Source of the DNA: an uncultured Pelagibacteraceae bacterium
GTDB lineage: Bacteria; Pseudomonadota; Alphaproteobacteria; Pelagibacterales; Pelagibacteraceae
Reading direction: 5' to 3'
DNA length: 64,000 bases
Assembly: GCA_902622655.1 (NCBI GenBank)
Contig: CACNQY010000001.1
Location: 1 to 64,000 of the forward strand
Part shown: positions 29,858-38,852 of the stretch, piece after piece
Numbering within the stretch: the stretch's first letter is position 1
Layout: the number at the start of each line of letters is the position of its first letter
Notes under the pieces: generated by a model
Databases searched by the model: none
The model's input: the letters and a program-made list of their open reading frames with translations, nothing else
Told to the model about the DNA's origin: nothing
Translations under genes and position numbers: made by a program

Positions 29858-30021
29858 AGTGGAAAAATAGTCTTAGATACTCTACAAGATTTACATAATT
29901 TAAATCCAGTTAGAATTAAGTTTTGAGTAACACTTTCGTCCTCCTCTTTGCACTCGTCACAAATATTATTTAATTCCTCAGTATCTATACTAAGATTTTT
30001 TTCATCAATTTTATCAATCAT
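29854..30021 (-). CDS. Small CxxC...CxxC (zinc-ribbon-like) protein, 55 aa; below ORF-track cut-off
   Basis: Translation MIDKIDEKNLSIDTEELNNICDECKEEDESVTQNLILTGFKLCKSCRVSKTIFPL*; start overlaps the stop of the DUF3726-like gene. Confidence 0.65.
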   Translation of the reverse strand: MIDKIDEKNLSIDTEELNNICDECKEEDESVTQNLILTGFKLCKSCRVSKTIFPL

Positions 30022-30625
30022 TATCAGTTAAACCAGCACCTGCCGCACCCTCTTTTAAACTGTCACTTTCCTCTACAAAAGTCCCTTCGGATATCTTGTA
30101 TAAATTATTCCATTCATCTTCTGTAAAGTTATCTTTATTTTCTAGTAAATTAACCTCAATTGTATTCGCTATCTTTGGAAATGCTTGATCAATAAAATTT
30201 GTACAGATATTTACATTTAAATTTAGTAAAAGTTTTTTTTGATCCATATTAACATAAATTTTCTTTCCAATAATTTCTGATGAACGACTTATGAAAGAAA
30301 TAAAAATTACTGGATAAGCAACATTTTTAAATTCGATTTTTTTAAAATTTTCTAAAATATTTATTTGGTCTAAAAAACTAACACCTAAAGTAATTGGACA
30401 GTAAGGATTATTAGATGAAGAGTTATTTTCACTTATTAAATTTAAATTTTCAAATTTACTTTTATTTTTTTCATTAAAATATTCATTTAAGTGCTTAATG
30501 CCTGGCAAACCAAATAACTCTAGCAATCTGATACTTTTTCCTGTTTCCTCTGAAACTCCCCATGAATATCCTGCTGCTTTTGAAGATCTTTTGACAGTAG
30601 TTTCAATTTCACTCAGTGATTTCAT
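30014..30625 (-). CDS. DUF3726-like protein
   Basis: MKSLSEIETTVKRSSKAAGYSWGVSEETGKSIRLLELFGLPG N-terminus. Confidence 0.6.
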   Translation of the reverse strand: MKSLSEIETTVKRSSKAAGYSWGVSEETGKSIRLLELFGLPGIKHLNEYFNEKNKSKFENLNLISENNSSSNNPYCPITLGVSFLDQINILENFKKIEFKNVAYPVIFISFISRSSEIIGKKIYVNMDQKKLLLNLNVNICTNFIDQAFPKIANTIEVNLLENKDNFTEDEWNNLYKISEGTFVEESDSLKEGAAGAGLTDND

Positions 30626-30627
30626 TA

Positions 30628-32289
30628 TTAAATATTAGTTTTATAGACCCATTGCTCGTCATAACTTTTCAGCTCTTTTGGCAGTGGGGCCCCTTGGAAC
30701 ATACAAATTCTTAACCATTTGTCAGATCGTGGATCAAATTTTAGCGCCCCAAAAAAAGATAATTTAAGTCTTAGCATATCAATAGGCATTAAATCTTTAC
30801 CGATTGTATTATCTTGTATTTCTGAATAAGGAAATTTTTCTACAATAAACGCTCTTCTCACAACATGTCTTAAATCAGAATTTGATATTAAGAACTCAGC
30901 AATAGTTAAACTATTTTTTGAAACTAATAATTTGTCATAAAGCTTTTTAATATCTCTAGCTATCGCTAAAGGCTGTTCTAGTTCTGATCCATGCTCTTCG
31001 AAACGATCTGCTAATCTTGGCTCTTCTTTATTTTTTGAAATAAACCAAAAGTTTTGATTATTTTCTTTTTCTTCAAAATTAATATCTAAAATATTTGGAT
31101 ACTTTGCTTCAATTATATTGCGCAATTCTTCAACTTTTCTATGTGTTGGAATATTAAAATATTTTTCTTCATCTGAGCTCATTTCTTTTACCAAAGGATT
31201 AACTATATCGTTATAAGGTTCCATCATTATTGATACAATATATTCAACACATTCCTCACAAGTTTTTTCCTCTAACCATAGATATATTTTGTCAAAAGGA
31301 TATTCGACCTCAAAATTAAAATCTTTATCTATAAAGTTTAAAAATTTTTCAACATTCTTTAATAATGAAGAAATTTTTTTTTTTTGATATTCGCTATCAG
31401 TATTCCAGCTTGTAATATTTCTTAATGATTTTTTTACACAATCTATAAATAAATCACTATCTTGATTTTTTACATTTTTAATTTCTCTAATTTTTTTAAG
31501 AGCTCTTTCTCTACTTAAAATCCAATTATTTAATAAAGTTGGGTGATTGACTATAAATGGAGCCATGCCTAAGCCTGTAGAATTACCAATTCCTAAGTTT
31601 TTACAAATATTATCGTCTAGTTTAACGGCTTCTTTTGGATTTTTGTAATAAGCAACATGATTAACTTGATCAAATGTAAATTGTCTTACCAAATAAACCA
31701 ACATCATTTCCAATCTAAATGGGCCATTAATTTCCTCACGATTTTTAATTCTAAATCGATCTGCAAGACCAAATTTACCTGAACCATATACTGCTGTAGT
31801 TCTATATAAATAGCCAACTTTTGATAATAAGTTTAAGTCTGGTTGCTTGCCGTTACTCAAACTTTCTACTACGTGATTGTAAATTCTTACTGACTTGTTT
31901 GCTCTTGATAAAGTTAATTCTTTATATGAAAGTCTACCAACTTCTTGTTTTGGAACTTCATTTTTTAATCTCTCAATATCTTTCTTAGCTGGAACTCCAT
32001 CGTATAATGTAAAAGCAGCATCCCATTTTGTAGCAATAACTCTATCTGATCTTTCCTCATCTTTAATTTCATTTGCAAAACAAACTAAAGAATAAACTCT
32101 TGTATTTTTTCTAAATGAATAAACAGCCTCCCCAAAACCATTTTCATTTAAATTAAATAAATCTCTTTTATATTCCCATTCTTTAAATTCATTTAAAAAA
32201 CTTCTTAAAAAAGATAATTTAGATTGATGAAAAGATCCCAACCTTGATAATTTCATTATTTTATTTGGATTTCTAAGTTTAACTTTCAT
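30628..32289 (-). CDS. Conserved-looking hypothetical protein, 553 aa, no recognised domain
   Basis: Intact long ORF immediately upstream of the DUF3726-like gene; charged, mostly soluble. Confidence 0.7.
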   Translation of the reverse strand: MKVKLRNPNKIMKLSRLGSFHQSKLSFLRSFLNEFKEWEYKRDLFNLNENGFGEAVYSFRKNTRVYSLVCFANEIKDEERSDRVIATKWDAAFTLYDGVPAKKDIERLKNEVPKQEVGRLSYKELTLSRANKSVRIYNHVVESLSNGKQPDLNLLSKVGYLYRTTAVYGSGKFGLADRFRIKNREEINGPFRLEMMLVYLVRQFTFDQVNHVAYYKNPKEAVKLDDNICKNLGIGNSTGLGMAPFIVNHPTLLNNWILSRERALKKIREIKNVKNQDSDLFIDCVKKSLRNITSWNTDSEYQKKKISSLLKNVEKFLNFIDKDFNFEVEYPFDKIYLWLEEKTCEECVEYIVSIMMEPYNDIVNPLVKEMSSDEEKYFNIPTHRKVEELRNIIEAKYPNILDINFEEKENNQNFWFISKNKEEPRLADRFEEHGSELEQPLAIARDIKKLYDKLLVSKNSLTIAEFLISNSDLRHVVRRAFIVEKFPYSEIQDNTIGKDLMPIDMLRLKLSFFGALKFDPRSDKWLRICMFQGAPLPKELKSYDEQWVYKTNI

Positions 32290-32291
32290 AA

Positions 32292-33278
32292 TTAAATAGA
32301 TTTATAAAAATTGTACCAGTTATTTCCAAGTATTCCATGTGTCTCGGTAACAGAAAATCCTACTTTTTTAAGACCTTTTTCAATATTTGAAAAGCCTCTT
32401 GCGTCAAGAAACCAATCAGGTTGCTTGGGAAAGCCAGGTTTATTTTTTGTTCCTTCTCCATAATTTTTACTTTTTGACCAAGAACCATTTCTCATCCATT
32501 CAACAACAGTATCTGGATGATCTAAACAAAGATCAGAACCTATTCCAATTTTTGTTACATCCATTATTTCAGCTGTTTTTGCAATCATCTCACAAAAGCT
32601 CTCAAGAGTACAATTTGAATTATTTTTCAAATGATGGGGATACAACGACAAACCCAACATTCCACCACTATCACTTAAGGTTTTTAATAAATCTGAGGAT
32701 TTGTTTCTTTTAGCTGGATGCCAAAAAGTAGGATTGGCATGAGTAATCGCAATTGGTTTATCACTTAACTCAATGGCATCAAGTGTACTTTTTTCTGCAG
32801 AATGTGACATGTCAACTACAAGACCAATTCTATTCATTTCTCTTATTACCTCACGACCAAAATTGGTAACTCCACTATCTACTTTTTCATAACAACCTGT
32901 TGCTAGTAAAGATTGATTATTATAAGTCAGCTGCATAAATCTACATCCTAATTGATGTACTTTTTCAACAAGATTTATATCGTCCTCAATTGGTGAACAA
33001 TTTTGAAAACCAAAAAATATTGCTGTTCTATTTTCTTTATTAGCTTTATCAATATCTTGAAAATTCTTACCAGGAAAAATTAAATCAGAGTTTTCAAGAA
33101 ATAATTTTTCCCATTTTTTTATTTCAACTTTTAATTCATCAAAATCTTCATGGTAAACAATAGTAACATGTACAGCATCTAAACCAGCAGATCTATTGAT
33201 TTCGAAAATTTTTCTAGACCAATTACAGTATTGAAGATTGTCGATTTTATAATTCATAGTACTTCTAACTTTAATCAA
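32292..33278 (-). CDS. Membrane (renal) dipeptidase family, peptidase M19
   Basis: MSHSAEKSTLDAIELSDKPIAITHANP and IGIGSDLCLD; FFGFQNCSPIEDDINLVEKVHQLGCRFMQLTYN. Start may be the internal MNYKID. Confidence 0.88.
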   Translation of the reverse strand: MIKVRSTMNYKIDNLQYCNWSRKIFEINRSAGLDAVHVTIVYHEDFDELKVEIKKWEKLFLENSDLIFPGKNFQDIDKANKENRTAIFFGFQNCSPIEDDINLVEKVHQLGCRFMQLTYNNQSLLATGCYEKVDSGVTNFGREVIREMNRIGLVVDMSHSAEKSTLDAIELSDKPIAITHANPTFWHPAKRNKSSDLLKTLSDSGGMLGLSLYPHHLKNNSNCTLESFCEMIAKTAEIMDVTKIGIGSDLCLDHPDTVVEWMRNGSWSKSKNYGEGTKNKPGFPKQPDWFLDARGFSNIEKGLKKVGFSVTETHGILGNNWYNFYKSI

Positions 33279-33352
33279 TATGCATTTTAAATACTATTAA
33301 TTTTATTGAAATTTTAAGTTAATTTTGAAATAAATAGTTTGATCAATTTTTC

Positions 33353-33844
33353 ATGAAAAAAAATACAAAATTAAAAGTTTCTATCGTTATGGGAAGCCAA
33401 TCTGACTATAAAATAATGAAACTAGCAGAAAATACCTTGAAAAAAATTGGAGTTTTGTTTGAAACAAAAATTATATCGGCTCACAGAACACCAAAAAGAA
33501 TGTATGAATATGCTAGAAAAGTTGAGCAAAATCAGATTGGAGTAATAATTGCGGGTGCTGGGGGTTCTGCACATCTTCCAGGTATGATATCTGCACTTAC
33601 ACATGTGCCAGTTCTTGGTGTCCCTGTTGAAAGTAAAAAGCTTAAAGGTTTAGATAGTTTGTTATCCATCGCACAAATGCCAAAAGGAATACCTGTTGGG
33701 ACGCTTGCTATTGGAGAAGATGGGGCTATTAATGCCGCTTTACTTGCTTCAGCAATAATTGCTAACCATGATCCAAATGTTCGAAAAAAACTTAAAAATT
33801 TTAGGACTTCACAAACTAAATCTGTAAAGAAAATCCCAAAATAA
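33353..33844 (+). CDS. purE: N5-carboxyaminoimidazole ribonucleotide mutase
   Basis: IVMGSQSDYKIMKLAENTL...SAHRTPKRMYEYA...AGAGGSAHLPGMISALTHVPVLGVPV. Confidence 0.96.
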   Translation: MKKNTKLKVSIVMGSQSDYKIMKLAENTLKKIGVLFETKIISAHRTPKRMYEYARKVEQNQIGVIIAGAGGSAHLPGMISALTHVPVLGVPVESKKLKGLDSLLSIAQMPKGIPVGTLAIGEDGAINAALLASAIIANHDPNVRKKLKNFRTSQTKSVKKIPK

Positions 33845-33845
33845 A

Positions 33846-34892
33846 ATGTCTGAAATTAGTCTTGGTATAATTGGGGGCGGACAACTAGGAAGTATGCTTG
33901 CAATAGCAGCTAAAAAATTAAACATAAAAACTGTTATTTTTTGTGATGATATAGACGCGCCAGCACAAAATTTTTGTGATCAATTTATTAATGGAAACTA
34001 TTATGATAAAGAAAAAATATCAGAATTTATAAATCATGTTGATGTAGTTACCTATGAATTTGAAAATATACCATTTGAAACATTGAACGAAATAAATAAA
34101 GTAAAGCCAGTTTTTCCAAAACCCTCTGTAAATAGATTAATTCAACATCGGATAGCTGAAAAAGATTTTATCAACAAATTAAATATTAGAACAACAAGAT
34201 ATGTTTCTATCGAAAAAAAAACAGACATAGATGCTCTAGAAGATTTTTTACCTGGAATATTGAAAACAACAACATTAGGATACGATGGTAAAGGACAATA
34301 TCCAATAAATTCTATTAAAGATTTTAATTCTTTAAATATTGATTTTTCAAAAGGATATATTCTAGAAAAGCTTGTCAAATTAAAACAAGAAATATCAGTA
34401 GTTATAACTAGATTTGGTAATAATAAGTATGAAATTTATGAGCCGATAGAAAATATTCATGAAGATCAAATTCTCAAACATTCAAGAATACCTGCTAATA
34501 TTAACGATAAGATTTTTACACAATCTAAAGAATGGGCTATGCATATTGCAGAGGAATTAAAATATATTGGAACATTGTGTGTAGAATATTTTATAGATAG
34601 AAATGATAACCTATACGTAAACGAAATAGCTCCAAGGGTGCATAACTCAGGGCACTTAACAATTAATGCCTTTAATATAAGTCAATTTGAAAATCACGTA
34701 AGAGCAGTTTGTAATTTAAATCAAATTCCATTAAAAAAAATATCAAATGCTAAAATGATTAATTTACTTGGAGCTCAGATTTTAAATTATAGAAATTCAA
34801 CAAAATTAAAAGCTAACGAATTTTTCTTTGATTATTTAAAAAAAGAGATAAAAGAAAAAAGAAAAATGGGTCATATAACAATATTACTATAA
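33846..34892 (+). CDS. purK: 5-(carboxyamino)imidazole ribonucleotide synthase
   Basis: LGIIGGGQLGSMLAIAAKKL...NEIAPRVHNSGHLTINAFNISQFENHVRAV. Confidence 0.96.
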   Translation: MSEISLGIIGGGQLGSMLAIAAKKLNIKTVIFCDDIDAPAQNFCDQFINGNYYDKEKISEFINHVDVVTYEFENIPFETLNEINKVKPVFPKPSVNRLIQHRIAEKDFINKLNIRTTRYVSIEKKTDIDALEDFLPGILKTTTLGYDGKGQYPINSIKDFNSLNIDFSKGYILEKLVKLKQEISVVITRFGNNKYEIYEPIENIHEDQILKHSRIPANINDKIFTQSKEWAMHIAEELKYIGTLCVEYFIDRNDNLYVNEIAPRVHNSGHLTINAFNISQFENHVRAVCNLNQIPLKKISNAKMINLLGAQILNYRNSTKLKANEFFFDYLKKEIKEKRKMGHITILL

Positions 34893-35360
34893 ATGCTAAG
34901 ATCAATTGAAGGTAATTTTGATAATTCTGAAGTTAATGAACTTCTAACTAAACATTTTATTGAGTTAAGAGCTGCATCTCCAGAAGGAAGTGCACATGTA
35001 TTAGATATTCCTGGTTTAAAAGTGTCATCTATAAAATTTTGGAGCTTATGGAAAAATGAATTATTGATAGGTTGTGGTGCACTAAAGTTTCTTAGCGATG
35101 AGCATGGAGAATTTAAGTCAATAAGAATTCACGATAATTTTAGAAAACAAGGTAATGGTATCATTGTTATAGATCATCTAATAAATGAAGCGAAAAAACT
35201 TAAAATCAAAAGATTAAGTATTGAGACTGGAGCGGGAGATTTTTTTATACCTGCTAGAAAACTGTTTGAAAAATCTGGTTTTACTGTGTGCGAACCTTTT
35301 GCGCACTATAAAGAAGACGCTAATTCTGTTTATTTAACTAAGCTTATTGACACAAAATAG
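34893..35360 (+). CDS. GNAT family acetyltransferase
   Basis: HDNFRKQGNGIIVIDHLINEAKKLKIKRLSIETGAGDFFIPARKLFEKSGF. Confidence 0.85.
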   Translation: MLRSIEGNFDNSEVNELLTKHFIELRAASPEGSAHVLDIPGLKVSSIKFWSLWKNELLIGCGALKFLSDEHGEFKSIRIHDNFRKQGNGIIVIDHLINEAKKLKIKRLSIETGAGDFFIPARKLFEKSGFTVCEPFAHYKEDANSVYLTKLIDTK

Positions 35361-35476
35361 TATTAAATACTGATAATCGATATATTTTGTTGACAAACCT
35401 CCACAAAATCTAAACAAAGCCATGATTACTTAATTATAAGTAATAATTAAATATAACAAAAAGTAAGAAGAAAAAT

Positions 35477-35683
35477 ATGAGTCTACAAGGAAAAGTAAAA
35501 TGGTTCAATCCAACCAAAGGTTTTGGTTTTATTGAAAGAGAAGATAAAGAAAAAGATGTGTTTGTACATGTTTCAGCAGTAAGAGATGCTGGTATGAACG
35601 GTTTAGATGAGGGTCAAGCTTTGACTTTCGATGTTGAAGATGGTCCTAAAGGTCCTTCAGCAGTTAACTTAAAAACTGCATAA
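35477..35683 (+). CDS. Cold shock protein (CspA family)
   Basis: [31 protein letters not shown]. Confidence 0.96.
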   Translation: MSLQGKVKWFNPTKGFGFIEREDKEKDVFVHVSAVRDAGMNGLDEGQALTFDVEDGPKGPSAVNLKTA

Positions 35684-35697
35684 TTTCACACTTCCTA

Positions 35698-35751
35698 ATT
35701 GGCTGGAAACATAAGTTTAAATATAAAATTATTTAAAAATTTTCAGCCAAT
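35698..35751. repeat. Nested hairpin in csp 3' region
   Basis: ATTGGCTGGAAA(35698-35709)/TTTTCAGCCAAT(35740-35751) with inner TTTAAAT(35716-35722)/ATTTAAA(35731-35737). Confidence 0.75.
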
Positions 35752-35831
35752 AACCAATAAGTTGCTAAACAATCTTTCAACACAATTATTTTTTAAAAGA
35801 TTATATTTAAAAATATTAAATTAAAAATTTT

Positions 35832-36578
35832 ATGATTGGAATATTAGGTGGAATGGGTACTCAAGCAGGTTTAGATTTTTGTAATAAGCTTGCTATTTTA
35901 AATAGGGGTAAAATTGATCAGGAGTATCCTTTATTTTTACTTTATAATAAATCAAATATTCCGGGAAGACCAGAATCTATTGGTTCGCAAACTAGTAATT
36001 TATCAAATAAATCTACTAACAAGGATAGCAGGTTAAAGTACAATAAAGTTTTAAAGAGCTTGCTTAAGGGATGTAAATTATTAGAAAAGAATAAATGTAA
36101 ATTTATTGTCATACCATGCAATACAGCGCATTATTGGTTTGATGATTTGCAAAAAAAAATAAATATTCCTATAATTAATATGCCTAAAGAAGTTTTTAAA
36201 TTTACTAAGAAAAATTGTAAGAAAAATTCAAAAGTTGGCCTATTAGCTACCGAGGGAACATTGAAAACAGGTGTTTATAAAAATATTTTTAATAAAAACT
36301 ATCAGTTAATTCAACCTCCACAAAATCTTCAAATAAATTCAGTAAACAAAGCAATAAAATGTGTCAAAATGGGGAATGTAAAGGCTGCGGAAAAATTAAT
36401 TAAACCAGCTATAAATTTTTTAATTAAAGAAAAATGCAAAAAAATAATTTTGGGTTGTACCGAACTTCCTATTGCTATCTTTGCTTTTAAATCATTCAAA
36501 AAAGTAAAATCTTCAAAAATATTTTTAGATCCTAATCTAATTTTGGCTCATTCTGCAATGTCTAGACATAAAAATTGA
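35832..36578 (+). CDS. Aspartate/glutamate racemase family protein
   Basis: MIGILGGMGTQAGLDFCNKL...FIVIPCNTAHYW...KKIILGCTELPI paired catalytic Cys motifs. Confidence 0.9.
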   Translation: MIGILGGMGTQAGLDFCNKLAILNRGKIDQEYPLFLLYNKSNIPGRPESIGSQTSNLSNKSTNKDSRLKYNKVLKSLLKGCKLLEKNKCKFIVIPCNTAHYWFDDLQKKINIPIINMPKEVFKFTKKNCKKNSKVGLLATEGTLKTGVYKNIFNKNYQLIQPPQNLQINSVNKAIKCVKMGNVKAAEKLIKPAINFLIKEKCKKIILGCTELPIAIFAFKSFKKVKSSKIFLDPNLILAHSAMSRHKN

Positions 36579-36581
36579 TTA

Positions 36582-37019
36582 ATGCCTAGAAATATAGAAA
36601 AGCCTTATGTGTTAAGAGTTGCTGAATTAATTTATTTAAAAATAATAGAAATTAAAAGACAAAATCCTGAAATTAATAACATACAAGCTTTCGAAATATT
36701 CATGTCCTCAAAAGATTATGATTTTATTAGCTCAGGTGAATTTCATAATAAATGGTTTTTAGAACTTAAAAAAAACAAATTTATTGATAAGGTTACAAAA
36801 AAAAAAATTAACAATGAAACTCTAAGACTTCTTGAATTGCAGAAAGATTCTATGATAAAATTTTTAATGAAAATACCTAAATTATATTATACAAAAACCC
36901 ACTTTCCACTAGAGATATCTCAAAGAGCTTTTGATCATCTTTGGCGAGTATGCGAAAGTTATGAAATGTGGTGTAAAGAAACTAATCAAAAAAAACTGAT
37001 CAAATTAAATCTTGATTAA
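36582..37019 (+). CDS. Hypothetical protein
   Basis: Intact 145-aa ORF directly after racemase gene; no domain recognised. Confidence 0.55.
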   Translation: MPRNIEKPYVLRVAELIYLKIIEIKRQNPEINNIQAFEIFMSSKDYDFISSGEFHNKWFLELKKNKFIDKVTKKKINNETLRLLELQKDSMIKFLMKIPKLYYTKTHFPLEISQRAFDHLWRVCESYEMWCKETNQKKLIKLNLD

Positions 37020-37312
37020 TTTATAGTTAATTTTTTTCTCGCAATTTCTATTCTTTTTTTTATTAAATTTTTAAATTTTTGACTAAATTTCTTTCGATTA
37101 TTTTTTTCTTGAACTGTATCTTTAATATAATTTAATGGATATTTTCCTGTTTCATTTTTAACGGCTGTATTTGCTCCATATTGTAATCCTGCTTGAACCA
37201 CATTTCCTGAGCTTACTACAGTTAAACTAGGACCGAGCAACGCTGTTGTTTGCAAACAACCTGTAAGAAAAACTAAACTTAAAATAATAAAATATAATTT
37301 TAAATTTTTCAT
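37016..37312 (-). CDS. Small lipoprotein
   Basis: Lipobox LVFLTGC at N-terminus. Confidence 0.65.
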   Translation of the reverse strand: MKNLKLYFIILSLVFLTGCLQTTALLGPSLTVVSSGNVVQAGLQYGANTAVKNETGKYPLNYIKDTVQEKNNRKKFSQKFKNLIKKRIEIARKKLTIN

Positions 37313-37419
37313 AAGCTAGATAACAATTAATACATTTTTGTAGATTCAACTCAAGATTGAATATAGCTTATTTATCAAAAATTATTGAGATTATTTTTAT
37401 AATTATTCTATAAAACAAA

Positions 37420-38268
37420 ATGATCAAAGTTTTCCCATTTTTATTTATTATACTTTGGTCTTCAGCTTTTATAACCACTAAGCCTATTATTGATAATAGC
37501 GACCCATTTGCTGCACTAGCTTTTAGGTTTGCCATAGTTGCTTTTGGTTTTTTTATATTTTCTGTTCATTCAAAGCATAAAGTAATAGTAAGCAAAAAAA
37601 AATTTTTAGAATCCTTTTTAAGCGGAGTACTCTTTCATGGTTTTTATCTTGGTGGGGTATTTTTTTCAATTTCAAGAGGGATGCCAACGGGTATCGCTGC
37701 TTTAATTGTAACTCTTCAACCAATATTAACAAATGCTTTAAGTGGACCAATCTTAAATGAGAAAGTTTCTTCAAGCCAATGGTTAGGCGTCGTATTAGGA
37801 TTTATAGGTGCAGGACTTGTTTTGGGTCTTGATATAGGCTCTGAAATACCTACTATAGGATTAATTGCAACAATTATAGCTTTGCTCGCTATTACTTTTT
37901 CCACATTATGGCAAAAAAAACTGAGTAATAAACTGCCTTTACCCGTAAGTAATATGAATCAAGCACTTGGTGGATGTATTTTTCATTTATTAATAATTTT
38001 TATATTTACTGAACCTTATATTGATTTTTCAAAAACTTTTATAATTGCAATGAGTCATCAAATATTTTTGGTATCGTTTGGTGCATTTACAATATTAATG
38101 TATTTAATAAAAAAAAATTCAGCAAGTAAAACAGTTTCTATATTCTTTTTAATACCAGCAACATCTGCTTTTATGGCGTGGTTCTTCTTAAATGAAAATT
38201 TAACTAGATTAGATTTAATTGGATTTCTTATCACCTCTGTAGGTGTCTACATTGCAACAAGAGATTAA
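37420..38268 (+). CDS. EamA/DMT-superfamily transporter
   Basis: About 10 TM segments; [50 protein letters not shown]. Confidence 0.88.
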   Translation: MIKVFPFLFIILWSSAFITTKPIIDNSDPFAALAFRFAIVAFGFFIFSVHSKHKVIVSKKKFLESFLSGVLFHGFYLGGVFFSISRGMPTGIAALIVTLQPILTNALSGPILNEKVSSSQWLGVVLGFIGAGLVLGLDIGSEIPTIGLIATIIALLAITFSTLWQKKLSNKLPLPVSNMNQALGGCIFHLLIIFIFTEPYIDFSKTFIIAMSHQIFLVSFGAFTILMYLIKKNSASKTVSIFFLIPATSAFMAWFFLNENLTRLDLIGFLITSVGVYIATRD

Positions 38269-38852
38269 AAAGATTTAAAGCCAAACTCTAACGATGCATC
38301 TGTGATAGAGTGATACAAAGATTCTCCAAAACTTCGTAACGCAAACAATCTTACTTTGTTTGGATTGTCATTCAACTTATCAATAGTGACGGTTATTCCA
38401 TTATAAGTTGAATTTATGGAATTATTTTTCTTTAATATGTTGAAATTAAATGGGCACCCTTTTTTTAAAACTTCTATTGTCTCTTTTCCCTCAACTTCAA
38501 TGATACCTCTTGAATGTGATAAATCTGTTATGGCAAAGTCTGTATCTTTAAATTCGTTTAGAATATTTTTAATTAAATCTTTTTTTAATGATACTAGGAG
38601 CCAGTTCTTTGGCCCATTCCACATAATCCTAGTATTATCATTAAACACCACGGTTAAAGGTTCATTTTTAAGTTTTAAACCATCAACATCAATACCCTCA
38701 AATGAAACAGAAGAGTTTTTATACTGAACTATTTGAACAATAAGTAAATTTTTATTTTCAGATATTTTTAGTAGATCATTTTCATTCTTACCCTCATAAT
38801 CTCCAAACTGACCTGTTGTGTGAACATTTGCCAAAGCTGAAATTAAATTCAT
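38265..38852 (-). CDS. Sarcosine oxidase gamma / N-methylglutamate dehydrogenase D-type subunit
   Basis: Position last in B-D-A-G cluster; [31 protein letters not shown]. Confidence 0.8.
   Translation of the reverse strand: MNLISALANVHTTGQFGDYEGKNENDLLKISENKNLLIVQIVQYKNSSVSFEGIDVDGLKLKNEPLTVVFNDNTRIMWNGPKNWLLVSLKKDLIKNILNEFKDTDFAITDLSHSRGIIEVEGKETIEVLKKGCPFNFNILKKNNSINSTYNGITVTIDKLNDNPNKVRLFALRSFGESLYHSITDASLEFGFKSF

Noticed and set aside
35390-35420. TTGACA as a csp promoter -35 box
   Set aside because: No convincing -10 at 16-18 bp spacing; chance match in AT-rich DNA is likely.
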